The notes under the pieces were generated by a model. The model was not told the origin of the DNA and ran no database searches. It worked only from the letters and a program-made list of their open reading frames with translations. Below, piece after piece: positions 49,393-61,444 of a stretch of DNA of 64,000 bases. How positions within the stretch are numbered: the stretch's first letter is position 1; every line of letters starts with the position of its first letter. Origin of the DNA: Tolypeutes matacus (Eukaryota; Chordata; Mammalia; Cingulata; Chlamyphoridae); the NCBI GenBank assembly GCA_026826555.1, contig JAKSZT010038599.1:1806634-1870633 (forward strand), read 5' to 3'. The translations under genes and the position numbers were made by a program.

Positions 49393-49612
49393 TCTTAGAG
49401 CAGGGGTTCTTAACAAGGGGTCTGTGAGCTTGAATTAAAAAAAAAAAATAGAAAAAAAAAACATTATTCTTGTGGGGAAATGTTGATGCAGGTGTTATAT
49501 ATTTATTAAATAATACACAGTATAGTGTGGGCTTAGTAAGGGGTCCAGAGTTTTCACCTCACTGGCAAAGGAGCCTGTAGAACAAAAAAGTTTAAGAACC
49601 TCTCTCTTAGAG
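49393..49612. mobile_element. hAT-type MITE with 8-bp target duplication
   Basis: The element is 49401-49604 (204 bp), starting CAGGGGTTCTTAA and ending TTAAGAACCTCTC, an imperfect terminal inverted repeat (about 10 of 13 matching). It is flanked by perfect TCTTAGAG copies at 49393-49400 and 49605-49612. The 8-bp duplication and CAGGGG end are hallmarks of hAT transposons. It has no ORF and an A-rich interior, so it was mobilised by a transposase supplied elsewhere. Removing it restores continuous L1 text. Confidence 0.92.
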
Positions 49613-52340
49613 GGAAAGCCTTTATGATTTCACCACTGAGAATTATGTTAGCAGTGGGTTTTTAATATATGGACCTTATCATGTTGAGGAAATATCCTTC
49701 TATTCCTATCTACTGAAGTGCTTTTCTCAAGAAAGGATGCTGTATTTTGCTGAAAGCCTTTTCTGCATCAATAGAGATGATCATGTGTTGTTTTTTTCCC
49801 TTTGATCTGTTAAGGTGGTGTATTGCATTGATTAATTTTCTTATGTTGAACCACTCTTGGATACTCGGGATAAAATCAACTTGGTCATGGTGTTTAATTT
49901 TTTTGATGTGCTGTTGCTTTTGATTAGCAAGTATTTTGTTCACATTTTTTTCATCTAAGTTGATTAGAGAGATTCATCTGTAGTTTTCTGTTCCTGTAAC
50001 ATCTTTATGTGGCTTTGGTATTAGGGTGATGTTGGTTTCATAGAATGAGTTAGGCAAAATTCCCTTCTCTTAAAGTTTTTGGAAGAGTTTGAGCAGGATT
50101 GACATTAGTTCTTTCTGGAATGATTGGTAGAATTTGCCTGTGAAGCCATCTGATCCTGGGCTTTTCTTGGTTGGGAGATTTTTTATGATTAATTCAATCT
50201 CACTGCTTATGATGGGTCTGTTGAATTCTTCTATTTCTTTTTTCATCAATGTATGTTGTTCACGTGGTTCTAGAAATTCATCCATTTCATCTCAGTTATC
50301 CATCTTGTTGGCATATACATTTTCAAAGTATTCTCTTATGATACTCTTTATTTCAGTGTGGTCAGTAGGGATATCTCCTCTCTCATTTCTGATTTTATTT
50401 ATTTGCATCTTTTCTCTTTTTTTTTTCCTTTGCTATTCTAGCTAAGGGTTTGTTAATTTTTTTAATCTCCTTAAAGAGCCAGCTTTTGGTTTGGTTAATT
50501 ATTTCTATGCTTTTTCCCCTCAATTTTATTTAATTCTGCTCTATTCTGTTATTTCCTTACTTCTGTTTGCTATGAGGTTAGTCTGTTGTTCATTTTACTA
50601 GTTACTCCAGGTATGCAGTTAGGTCTTTTATTTTTTTCTTCTTTTTAATGCAGGCATTTAAGGCTATAAATTTCTCTCTCAGCACAGCTTTAACTGCATC
50701 CAATAAATTTTGATATGTTGTGTTCTAATTTTCATTTGCTTTGAGGTAGTTACTTATTTCTCTGGTGACCCACTAATTGTTTAAGAAGGTGTTGCTTAAT
50801 GTCCATATATTTGTGCCTATTCTGGTCCTTTGACCCTTATTAATTTCCAGCTTCATTCCATTGTGGTCAGTGAAATTGCTTTGAATAATTTCAATCTTTC
50901 TAAATTTGTTGAATCTTGTTCTGTGACCCAGTATGTTGTCTATCCTGGAGATTGATCCATAATCACTCAAGAAGAATGTATATACTGCTGTTTTGGATAT
51001 GTACATTAGGTTTAGTTCCTCTAATGTGTTATTCTCTGTTTCTTTATTAAACCTCTGTTGTAATATTTTGTGTAATGGTGATAATGATGTATTGAAGTTC
51101 CCCACTATAATAGTAGAATTGTCTGTTTCTCTTAGTTTTGCCAGTATTTGCTTCATGTATTTGGGGGCACCCTGATTATATGCATAAATACTTATGATTG
51201 TTCTTTCTTCTTGGTAGATTACTCCTTTTATTAATATATAGTAACCTTCTTTGTCTCTTTGTTTTTCATTTAAAGTCTATTTTGTCTGATATTAATAAAG
51301 ATACTCCTGCCTTTTTTTGGTTACTGTTTGAGTGTAAAATCATTTTCCAACCTTTCACTTGCAATCTATTTGTGTCCCTGTGTCTAAGATGCATTTCTTG
51401 TAGACAGCATATAGTTGGGTCATGCTTCCTTATCCATTCTACCAATCTGTGTTTTTTGATTGAAGAGTTTAACCATTAAAATTCAATGTTATCACTGTAA
51501 AGACACTACTTATTTTAGCCATTTTTTCTTTAGGTTTCTATATGTCATATTCTATTTCCCTTTTTACCCTTGTAGTTACTCTTACTAATAGTCTTCCTTT
51601 CTATACTCTCCTTCAACCTCCTCTCTCTTGTTTTTTCTCTTTTAGTCTGCAGCACTCCCTTTAGTCTTTCTTAAGGGCAGGATTCTTATTGACAAATTCT
51701 CTCAATTTCTGTTTATCTGTGAATATTTTGAAATCTCCCTCATTTTAGAATGACAATTTTGTCTGATGCAGAATTCTTGGCTGGCAGTTTTTTATTTCAG
51801 CATCTTGACTATGTCATTCCATTGCCTTCTTGCCTCTATGGTTTCAGATGAGATATGAGCACTTAATTTTATTGAGCTTCCCTTACATATGATGGATCTT
51901 TTTTCTCTTGTTTCTTTCAAGATTCTGTTTTGGTCTTGAGCATTTGACAACCTGATAAGTATGTGTATCAGGGTATATCTTCTAATATGTGTATGTTTAA
52001 TAAAAATTTTATACTCTCCTGCTTTATAATAGTGATTTTTCTCAACTTGTCATGACCATCATTGAGTATATGTAGACATTCTCTTATGTGGTAACTTAAT
52101 GATCAGCTAAATAGAAAAAAAAATGAAGTGGGAACCATAAGTAAGTGAATTTAGTTTAACTTCAAATATATTGTTACATGGTTTTTAAGCAGAGTATATT
52201 CACTCTCTTCATGTCTAATGCTGACCTTGACTCCTACAGGGCAGGCTGTTAAGAGTGGAATACAGATGTAAAGTAGGGGAAAACAAGAACAAGCTAGAGC
52301 CCACAAGTATATGCAGGAACCCACATAAGGACAAGAACCT

Positions 52341-52799
52341 ATGTCAGTTCTACTAACTTTAACATTGATGTTTAGGAGTCCATCAATGGAGAAGCCTGGA
52401 CTCTTGAATTCAGAGCTAAACCTAACCTTGACCCAGCAGTCAGAGAGTTTGGAAGAGGATTCCACTGAAGGTGGAGAGATGCAGGTGTGGTTGCTGTCCC
52501 ACTCCAACAAGGTGAGTTATCATATGACTGACAATAAAATGCCTGTGGACTCTGACCTGCCCTTCCAAGCATTAAAACCTTTAAAAAATGATAATAAAAT
52601 GTGGCTGCTGTTTTTACTTCAGCCTTCTATTTCTAGTGCAAAAATGTCTCTTGGGCCTACTCTCAACCAGAAACAGAATACAGGGAAGGGAATCCTGGTA
52701 AACCTCCTTCAAATTGGCAATGTTGACACGTTACAAAGCCATCACCAAGGACTTTTCATTGAGAATACTACTATGTTCTCAAAATCATTTGAATTTTGA
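52341..52799 (+). other. Longest ORF in the window (152 codons), unidentified
   Basis: The ORF is hydrophilic, with a Glu/Ser/Gln-rich segment at residues 28-45 and no domain, signal peptide or membrane span. Within it, 52376-52511 is bounded by an acceptor-like 'gatgtttag' and a strong AAG|GTGAGT donor, in one open frame of 45 codons. Antisense ORFs also overlap it (52151-52510, 52372-52572), which weakens the coding case. The tract could equally be an old repeat. It abuts the 5' end of the L1 by about 350 bp. Confidence 0.25.
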
Positions 52800-52969
52800 T
52801 TTAGAGCAGCATGTACTTGACATCACGTCAGAAATAATTTGAATGCAGAGTCTTTCTAGACTTTTCTTTTTTATAAACTCTCCAATCATATAATTTTCTT
52901 GGCCCCCAAAAAATGACAGCAAAGAATTTTTTAAAATTTGACTTTATTAAGTTAGGTAATTAAGCCTAA

Positions 52970-53355
52970 TTGGTGCAGAGTTTTTGTTTGGGATGATAGA
53001 AAAGTTTGGGTAATAGATAGAGATGCTGGTAACACAACATTGTGAATATAATTTACAACACTGAATTGTGTGGTTAAAATGGGAAATTTTAGGTTGCATA
53101 TACGTAACCAGAATAAAAACTTTAAAAGAAAACAGAACTGAACTACAAATTGAATGCTAATGTAAACTATACACTACAGTTAATAATATAATTATAATAA
53201 TATTGTTCCATCAATTGTATCAAAGTTACTACTAGGTACTACACTAATATCAAATGTTAACAATGGGAAAACTGCATGTGAGACTAGTTATACGTGAATG
53301 CTCTTCTTTCTACATAATTTTTCTATTAACCTACAACTTTCCTAATAAAAAAAGA
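52970..53355 (+). mobile_element. L1-like 3' end, plus strand
   Basis: Words such as 'aacacaacattgtgaatat', 'ggttaaaatgggaaatttt', 'aatattgttccatcaatt' and the terminal 'cctaataaaaaaag' fit the 3' end of an L1-related element ending in AATAAA and a short A tail at about 53342-53352. It is one of few plus-strand retroelements here, and has no ORF. Repeat class is by eye. Confidence 0.5.
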
Positions 53356-53784
53356 GGGAAAAATGCTCAAGTTTATTCTTACAGAAACATTACTTTTTCC
53401 TTTTCCTTTCACATTTAATCAGCCTTTGCGATCGTTAAAAAAAATGAAATAAACATGATGAAATGTTCAACCAGGCTAAACAGATTCGGGAACAAAACAA
53501 TAGACTATTGGTAAACTTACAACTCTCTGGTGGGAGGAGAATTTCATGACCATAGTTGAGAGTAACCTATTAATCATTAATTTTCATGCTGTCTTGGGCA
53601 ACCATGGTTAATATATTTTATGAAGGAAATGGAGACAATACTTAGTGCTGAGCTTCTTACATAAGGACTTTCAATAAAACAAACAATGACTCCAAATTTA
53701 CATCAAATTCCATAATATAAATACAGATGTATGTATAAATATACATTTTTTAAAAATTCCAACTATCAGCATGTTTAATTGGAA

Positions 53785-54200
53785 AGAGATTTTATTTTAT
53801 TTATATATATATATATTTTAATTTTTAAAAAGATACTTAGATTACACAAATGTTACACAAAAAGTATAGGGATTCCCATATGCCTTGCTCCCCACACCTT
53901 CCACACCCTCCCACATAAACAACATCCTTCATTAGTGTGGCACATTCATTGTAACTGATAAATGCATTACCATTGAGCATGGACCATAGTTCACATTGTA
54001 GTTTACACTCTTTCCTACACAATTCTGCAGGCTATGGGAAGATATATAATGGCATATATCTGTCATTAAAATGCTATTCAGGACAATTTCCAAGTCCCAA
54101 AAAAGCCCTGGCATTACAACTGTCTTTCCTTCCTCTTGCCCCGAGAGCCTCTAGAGGATACTGTCTCCACATCAATGCTGTAATTTCTTCCAGTGTTGTT
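53785..54200 (-). mobile_element. L1 3' UTR fragment
   Basis: A T/TA-rich start at 53785-53825 is followed by antisense 3' UTR text shared with 10020-10319 and 30347-30630 ('gggattcccatatgcc', 'cttcattagtgtggcacatt', 'ctgtctccacatcaatgctg'). It ends about 54200; the adjoining 54200-54290 is a TA/CA-rich tract. Confidence 0.75.
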
Positions 54201-54289
54201 AATATAAATGCACATATATATTCAAGTACACATGCATATGCATGCTTATATATATAGATACTCCATAGATTAATATATAATAAATAGGT

Positions 54290-55135
54290 AGATATAAGCA
54301 GATGATAAAATTACAAAGAAAGACTCTGAATTTTATCTATTGCTAATTGCAGTTATATGCTAGAGTCGGCTCATATCAGCATAAAAGAGCCAATTATGTG
54401 CATCTTTTCCCAAATCTTCATTAAATAACATCATGTTGTTAGCTTGAAATGAATGATGGTAAGACTATTCCATGAAATTGACAAACACAAAAATGGGACT
54501 CTGGCAGTGGTAGGAGGGGGGAAACCAGTTCTTAAATATTGACCAGCACATCTGAACCAGTTATATGTATACATGTACACACACACACACATAATTTTAT
54601 ATTTAACAAACTATTTTAGAACTTTTGCTATATATATGAAACATTTCATTGTTTAAACCACTCCATGGCAAACTATATACTTGGTTCTAAGATGTAAATT
54701 TTGCCATGTTTGTGTCTTTAAAGTTCACGTGTGGCCTATAATTGATAGTATTTTATAATTTAATTGACTTATTCCCTGCTCCTGGTGTTGTATAAATAAT
54801 GGCATGTCTTATGATCAGCAGTGTCTTGTATTTGATGTTATATACAGTATGACACATTAATTTATAATTATTCTATTTGCACTGAAAGTTTGGCATGTTT
54901 TCATTTTTCACCATTCCAACAATGCTATATGGAAAATATTAGTATGCATATATTTGTGTGAATGTGAGACTATAGCTGAAGGATAGATTTTAGCAAATAT
55001 ATTGAAAGAAGTACAATTACTAGTTCAAGAGTATTTTTGTTTTCAATCTTGTCAGATAATGTCAATTTATGTCTGAGGAAATATTATCAAATACCCTAGC
55101 AACAGCAGATATTAACATAAAATTTAACTTCTACC
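54290..55135. other. No gene; short (AC)n at 54574-54592
   Basis: AT-rich. The piece 54590-55060 has the wording of an old L1M 3' UTR antisense ('ccattccaacaatgctatatgg'), but too degraded to bound. Confidence 0.35.
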
Positions 55136-55139
55136 CAAA

Positions 55140-56080
55140 ACAACTTATTGTTTTAATGAATATTTATTTATTACTCACTATAATAAGATATGAAAAAGAC
55201 TGATGAGCAATATAGAATGGAGTTTACATTCTTGTAGGGAGGGGTGGGCAATAATTAAGTTGAACAAATGAGAATACATATCATAAACTGACAAAGAGAG
55301 AATTAAAATAAGGTAAATTAATTTAGAGTAAGATGGGGGCTTGATGGTGAATGGTGATGTTTATTGACAAGAATGAAACAATGAGCAAAAATAATAAAAA
55401 GAATATTTTCTCTTTTGAAGTCCCTAATATTGAAACAGTGTTCAAGTTAAAGAAATAGTAAGGTCAGTGTGAATGGGACACAGTGGGTAAGTATGAGCAT
55501 AATATAATATGAACAAGATCAGGATAACAAGTTTGAATTTCATTCTGAAGGTAGTACAGATGTTGGAATGCAAATATAAATTAGGCATTTAAATTACCAT
55601 TCTTGCTACTAAGCAAAGAAAATGTACCTTGAAACCAAGAGTGGAAAAAGAAAACCAATTAGAAAGCTATTACAGTGGTCTGGGTGAGAACAGGTGGTAG
55701 CTCAGACTAAGGTCATATTGGAGGCAGAGAGAAATGGATAGCTTGGGATATATTCTATTGGTGGAGTTAAGAAGACTCACTAATAGATGGACTCTGGTGT
55801 AAGGAAATCAGATAAGTCAAGTATAACTCCAGGAAGCTTGGTTTGAATTGGTGAAAAGTAGTGCTATTTATGAATATATGGAAAACTGGGGAAGGGCAGA
55901 CTTAAAAAGAAATATCAAGAGTTCTGCTTGCTCCAAGATATCTTTATACTTCTGAACAGACATTCAAATTGCAGTATCAAATAAGTAGTAGAATTTGTGA
56001 TTTTGCATTTTTTATGGAAAGGCTAGGATTGGCGCTATAGCCTAAGGAATCATAGCAAGTAGGTAGCATTTAAAGTTATT
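55140..56080 (+). repeat. Old mammalian interspersed repeat, family unassigned
   Basis: The order 'attacagtggtctgggtgag', 'gcagagagaaatggatag', 'tataactccaggaagcttgg', 'aaatatcaagagttctgc' matches a common, highly diverged mammalian repeat that I know by its wording but cannot name with confidence. Sequence to about 56820 has similar character, and includes a poly-purine run (A then G) at 56199-56215. Confidence 0.4.
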
Positions 56081-56829
56081 CCATCTAGAGAAAATGTAAT
56101 AGAACTCAAGATGGAGTTAAGACCAAATACTAATATTTAGAAGGTAAGCAGATGAGGAAGGGACAAAATAGAAACTAAGGGAGGATGGTGAGACAGGAAA
56201 AAAAAAGGGGGGGGAAAGTATAGAATTAGGAAGCTAAGAGAAGAAACATTTGAAGGATGAAGGAGAAAAGGCATCCACCCTGTTGGCAGTTAAAAGGGAG
56301 TGCTGTGGTGCAAGATTATTTGGAAAACATCACAAACAGAACTTGAGGTAGGGAAGTGACAATGCTAAATATGAACAACCATTCAAATAATTTCAGCTGG
56401 GAAAGGGAGTGAAAAGATAGATTATAGCTGAAGGGGAAATCAGATCAAACAATATTTTGCCTTAATTGGAGATTCTAGAACATATTTGCATACAGATGGA
56501 AATTATAGCACAAAAAAGTGAGATAGAAAAGATGAATGACAGGGAATAATTTTTCAGGGCATAATATTGAAAAGGCAGGAATGGATAAGGTCCAGAGCTC
56601 AAGTAAATAGATCCCTTTTTATAGGACCAGGGCATGAATTTTTAGAAATGGTTCTGAGAGCAAAGAATACATATACAGATGAAGGTAGGTTGTAAGATTT
56701 GGTGCTAGGGTCATAAGAGACTTCCAGAAGGATAAGCATATGGTCCATTTCCATAATTGCAGTTTTGGAGAAAACTTATAATTTTGCAATCCTCTCCCCA
56801 ACACATACATTAATAAAATATTCAATGTG

Positions 56830-57780
56830 TATATCCTGTTTAGCTTAATTTTTTCAAGAACTGGTATTTGTTCTCAATCATGAATTTTAATGTCATTTCA
56901 AATGCATATAGAAAAAACAATATCTGTTTAATATCCTAATTTTAAATTTTGCCTGAATAGATAAAGATTTCTTAAGTAAATCTGCACTAGATATTTTCAG
57001 TTATAGTAACACTGGGCATGTATGACAGAGGTGTTGAGCTACTTACATTTTCACACAAATGTGAGAATGGAAGCCTGAGGCAATGTGGATAGTAACTCTT
57101 CAAACTTCAAAGGATCTGCAAAAGATTTTTAGCTCTGTCTTGCAATCCTGAATTGGCCTATGCTTGGGGAGCAATTAAAATTAAATAGCTTCTGAACAGC
57201 GAGAGGGAAAAGCTCTAGTTCTGAGTATGAATATACTCTAGCACAGTAGCAGTAAAAGAGAAGTGTTAGGTAAGAGCAAAGCAGAAAGGAGGACATGTTA
57301 TTTTGTATTGAGTGTATATTTACTAGAAAACATTTAATTTCAAACATATTTCTTTATTTTTTCTATTATTTTAGAATATATACGTATAGTATGTGCTTAA
57401 GTATATAGGCATGTTTTTGCATATATATGTGCGAGTATGTATGTATTTATATGTGATTGTGTGTGTGCATAAAATACTAGTATATGTGAGGGAAATATTT
57501 TAACCATCTTTAGTTCATGATTATAATATCAATATATCCTTGGAAACTAACCCTTTAAGCATGTTAAGTGGTTGTTACACTTGCTAACTTCATCTGAAAG
57601 CATGGTAAAGGAATTCCCTAGAATTAGTCAGAAAAGTATAATATGCCTGTTAAAAATGCAATAAATTCTCAATTCCCTGGGATTACAGACATACATTAGC
57701 ATGGATGATTTACATGGTTTACAGCACCCAGATCATCTTTACACACACATACCCACTCATTCCTAAATTATACAATTATG
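56830..57780. other. No feature identified
   Basis: AT-rich with a TA/TG-rich imperfect microsatellite at about 57375-57470. The minus ORF 57129-57347 has no domain. Confidence 0.4.
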
Positions 57781-57819
57781 ACTTTATTTGGCTTAAGTTG
57801 AGTTACAGGAAAAAGTCGA

Positions 57820-58420
57820 TCTGAAATTTGCAATCAGTCATTCACATTGTTACCCCAAACCACATACATACTCATAAACATGCCCACTTGTCCACTTTTC
57901 AGACTACTTCCAGTTTCAGCCGGTTGGTAAAGGAAAAATTCCGCACCCTAAATAGTAGGCTAGGCCAAACACAGGACATCTGGCACTGGACAAATGATAT
58001 TGGCAGGAGTTTGTTATTCATGTATACTCACAGCTCAGGGAAGGAGAACACAAAATGCCTGATAGGGCCACGTGGGGAAGAATCTGCAGGGTGAATCTAC
58101 AGGTACTATGACTGGGGAGTAATTCTAGGAAGCAGGCTTTTTAATGACCAGAAGGTGGGGTAACCATTATTCCTGCGGTGGGGAAGATGTGATTAGCTTG
58201 TATGAATAATTTTGCAGACTGCCAGGGAGGTGAAACCCGTTAGGTTGAGGGCCCTTTGGGATGCAGCTGGTTAAATGATAGGGAAGCTGGCAGGATCTTT
58301 TCCACTGGGAAGGTATATCTCAGCAGAAAAGGTTAATCTATGGCTAGGCCTCTTGGGCTCTCTTAGGCTCAAAGATGTCAAAGTAGCATGTGGAATTTCA
58401 GGGCTTACCCCCACATACCT
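57820..58420. other. GC-richer tract, unassigned (retroviral internal or LTR suspected)
   Basis: Composition rises over the flanks and an 88-codon plus ORF lies at 57828-58094. Wording such as 'gagggccctttgggatgcagctgg' in part resembles retroviral sequence, but no LTR ends, primer site or domain was found. Confidence 0.25.
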
Positions 58421-58429
58421 TACTATTCA

Positions 58430-59209
58430 CAGGACTTAACTATCAGCAGTCTCCATTAGAAGAAATGACTTTCCTCTTCCACTGTCTTCTTCAATGTGAT
58501 GCTACTATTCCCGGGAACTGTTGAACAGGAAGATAACAGTTGAAAATAGCTTTATTGTGAATTTAGGGAACTCTTGAAACTCTATTTAAAACTGCTCAAC
58601 ATTTTAAGAGAGAGCATTTAAAACTCTTGAAACTCTAGACCTCAAATTTGCTATGTCCACCTCCCCAAAACTGTTATATCATGATCTTTACCACATCCTA
58701 TTTAAACCCTCTCACTGAAAGACTCAATTTAAACCAGACCACCAATATCATAAATATTCTGACTATGACATTTCAAATATAAAATTCTACTAAGACTCTA
58801 TCAAGGGATCTACACCTGATTGTCTACATAGGAAAGGAGAAAGTGTTAAATTAAGGAAGCATAGAAACCTGAGGTCTGGACCACAGATAGGCAGAAATTT
58901 GCACATGGAATGGAAATTTTTCAGAACGTTGGAATTCATCCTTATCAGGAGAAGCTACAATTGAGTAGGAATGCCATTTTAAATCATTAAATTGTTTTAT
59001 ATACAATGATTACAACCGGTCATATCTGATCATATTATTTATTATATGAATTTTCATTGTCATGGTATTGTCTTGAATATCCTTCTATCTGTGCTACCCT
59101 GTCTACTTCTCTTTTCCCATTTCTTATTGCTCTGGGTGAGAGGGTTTGATAGGCCTGGGATTAAGTGGTGGGGATTCACTGACCTGTGTAAAATGCTTGG
59201 TAAAATACC

Positions 59210-59241
<32 letters not shown>

Positions 59242-60535
59242 CCTGACACATAGCCATCATTTGCTTAATGGGGGTTGACATTATTTTACCAATTGTATAT
59301 ATTTTATAGTAGGATTTTTTTCTCATAAAAATCTCCGTGTTCATTGTAAAATAAAAGTGGAATACACAGAAATGTACAATGAATAAAAATAATTGTCCCA
59401 CATTCCAGTATAAATACTATAATTATTTGTTCTATTTCTTTCATTTTAAAACTTTTTTCTAAATATAAGTTTTTATATATGGACATGATTTTAAAATTTA
59501 AATACATTGAATATACAGTTTTGTTTTCTGTCAGTGTTCACATAATATTAGAATTTTTCATGGAATCAATATTTTTTCAAAAAGTATGATTTTATGTTTA
59601 TATAATTTATGAATGTTGATTCATAAACTGCTATACTTACATATTTATATCATATTCATATTAGGACATGATATATTGTTCACCTAGCAAATATTACAAA
59701 ATTATGCTAAAAGATTTATATAACCCTATGAAACTGAACTGTTTATTCCAAAGTTCTTATATAACAAACTATTTTTAGCAACATAAACTTAGAAAGAGAA
59801 AAAAATATAATAATACTTTGAAATGCATTCTTTGATAAATATATTTTTAAGTTTTCATGCATTTACTTAGTGGCAATCTTTCGATAGTCTTTCTATATGC
59901 CTCCTCTGTTAACAATGCTGCCATTTGCTATAGCTGTTTTCTAGGGTTTTCAGCTCCTCACAGCCATGACACCTTATTTGAAAAACTGTCATATTTATTT
60001 TCTGACCATTACCTCACTATTTGTCTGTGGTAACATGGCTTCAGTGAATATTTTCAGTATTTCTAAGAATATACTTAACATTCAGCTTAGATTCCTGCTC
60101 CACAAATTTAGTTAATATTCGCTGTAAGTGGAAAGGTCTATAAGACAGTTTCATTCATTCAGTTTCCAAACTATTCTCTAGAGTTAAACAGAGAAAAGTA
60201 TTAAAATACACATGCATACACATAGACATATAAAATCAGAGCTGTTGAAATTCTCATAGGGTAGATGGATGCAGATAAACATGAATAATGCAAAGACACC
60301 ATCTCTGGAGCAAAATGAACTTTAAAAGACCTGAAGTCAGTTACCCCTTAGGAACAATGAAACTGTAGGTAGCCTGAAATATTTAAATTAAATCACATTC
60401 TAATATGCAATATACTCCCTAAGAGAAATAACTGAAGAGGAATTAGCACTTTTAGTCCTCTAGGATACCGTTTATTATGTTACTGAATTAAACAAAAAGT
60501 GTGTGTATAGGATCATATATCTGTGCATGTAATGT
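58430..60535. other. No gene; (CA)n at 59213-59240
   Basis: AT-rich sequence with a 14-unit CA microsatellite. The minus ORF 59060-59401 (113 codons) reads through that microsatellite as a Cys-Val repeat and is an artefact. No repeat family recognised. Confidence 0.45.
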
Positions 60536-60545
60536 ATGCATATAA

Positions 60546-61156
60546 GTGCAGAAGCTTTAGTTTTATATTGCTATCTTTAAAAATTACCACCAATGTATTA
60601 TCTCACAGTTTTGTAAGTCAGAAGTGCAGCAGGCACGGCTGTTTCTCTGCTCTGGGTTCCACAATCCCAAAGCAAGATGCCTGCAGGACTGCATTTCTTA
60701 TTGGAGACTTTATGCCAAAGCACAGAACCAGGCAGGTTGTTGGCAGAATTCGGTCCCATGTGAACCTACGACAGAGGTCCCCCTTCCCTCGCTGCCTGTT
60801 GGCTGCAGAGTTTGTTCAGCTCTGAAGGCTGCTGCTTTATATTTTTCCCCTTCAAATCTTGCAACAGCATATCTCAGTGCTTATCATACTTCAAATATGT
60901 CTTATTTCACCTTTGGCCCAATCTCCTCTGCCTCATCATCTGCCTTGTCTCGCTGTTCCCTTCTGCCTCCATCTTCCTCTTTTAAGAGCCTATGACCTTA
61001 CATTAGTCCCACCTGGGTAACCAGGATAATCACCTTATTTTAACATCAGGTGATTAGAACACTAACTCCATCTGCAAAGTCTCTTTTGCCATGGATGATA
61101 CAAATTTGCAGGCATAACATCAGAAAGTCATAGGGGTCAAAATCCTGCCTACCACA
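60546..61156 (-). mobile_element. MLT1-type MaLR LTR
   Basis: On the plus strand: 'aattaccaccaatgtattatctcacagttttgtaagtcagaagt' in pieces near 60590-60625, 'tcttcctcttttaaga' at 60970, 'cattagtcccacctgggtaa' near 61001, 'aactccatctgcaaagtct' near 61062 and 'cctgcctaccaca' ending at 61156. This is the reverse complement of an MLT1-class LTR, whose 5' end would be at 61156. ORFs at 60523-60995 are shadows within it. Confidence 0.75.
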
Positions 61157-61249
61157 GCAGATGGGTCTTGTTAGTTTATATACATATTCAAAACATATTT
61201 TATGAAGTGTAATCTGTATGGCAAACAAGATGCTAAGGATTTTATTCTA

Positions 61250-61440
61250 AAATATTTTATTTAATCTTCACAATAGAACTACTAAGTAAGTATTGTTATA
61301 AACATTTTATAATTGAGGATGCTTCTATTTAAAATGATTAAATAATTTCTACAATAGCACAAAATAAGTTCAGGCTCAGCCTGAATTTGAACCTAGAGCT
61401 GCCTAACACCAAAGTTCATGCTTCTAACTACTGTGCTTTT
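61250..61440 (+). repeat. MIR SINE relic
   Basis: 'ttatttaatcttcacaata', 'tataattgaggatgc', 'cctgaatttgaacctaga', 'catgcttctaactactgtgct' follow the MIR core and 3' half (tttaatcctcacaaca, acagatgaggaaact, gattcgaaccca, ctcttaaccactatgct). Plus strand. Confidence 0.8.
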
Positions 61441-61444
61441 AAGA

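Larger units (their letters stand above)
38940..51985 (-). mobile_element. Long L1 LINE, split by an ERVL provirus and a hAT element
   Basis: The L1 segments are 38940-40623, 47344-49400 and 49613-51985, about 6.1 kb in all. On the minus strand it holds an endonuclease-domain relic (ORF 50773-51156, with the GNFNT and SRIDN-type motifs), RT N-terminal sequence (50070-50285), and an ORF2 C-terminal end near 47520. It has a 3' UTR of about 1.9 kb. L1 text runs on exactly across both insertions. ORF2 is broken by frameshifts and stops. The 5' end near 51985 lies just upstream of or within the start of ORF2; no ORF1 was found, so the copy is 5'-truncated. Clear flanking duplications were not seen. 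Confidence 0.85.

Noticed and set aside
59060..59401. 113-codon minus-strand ORF
   Set aside because: Its middle is a translated (CA)n microsatellite giving alternating Cys-Val; no splice signals or domain.
60523..60995. Two overlapping 100-123 codon plus ORFs
   Set aside because: They fall inside an antisense MLT1-type LTR; the openness reflects its pyrimidine-rich strand.
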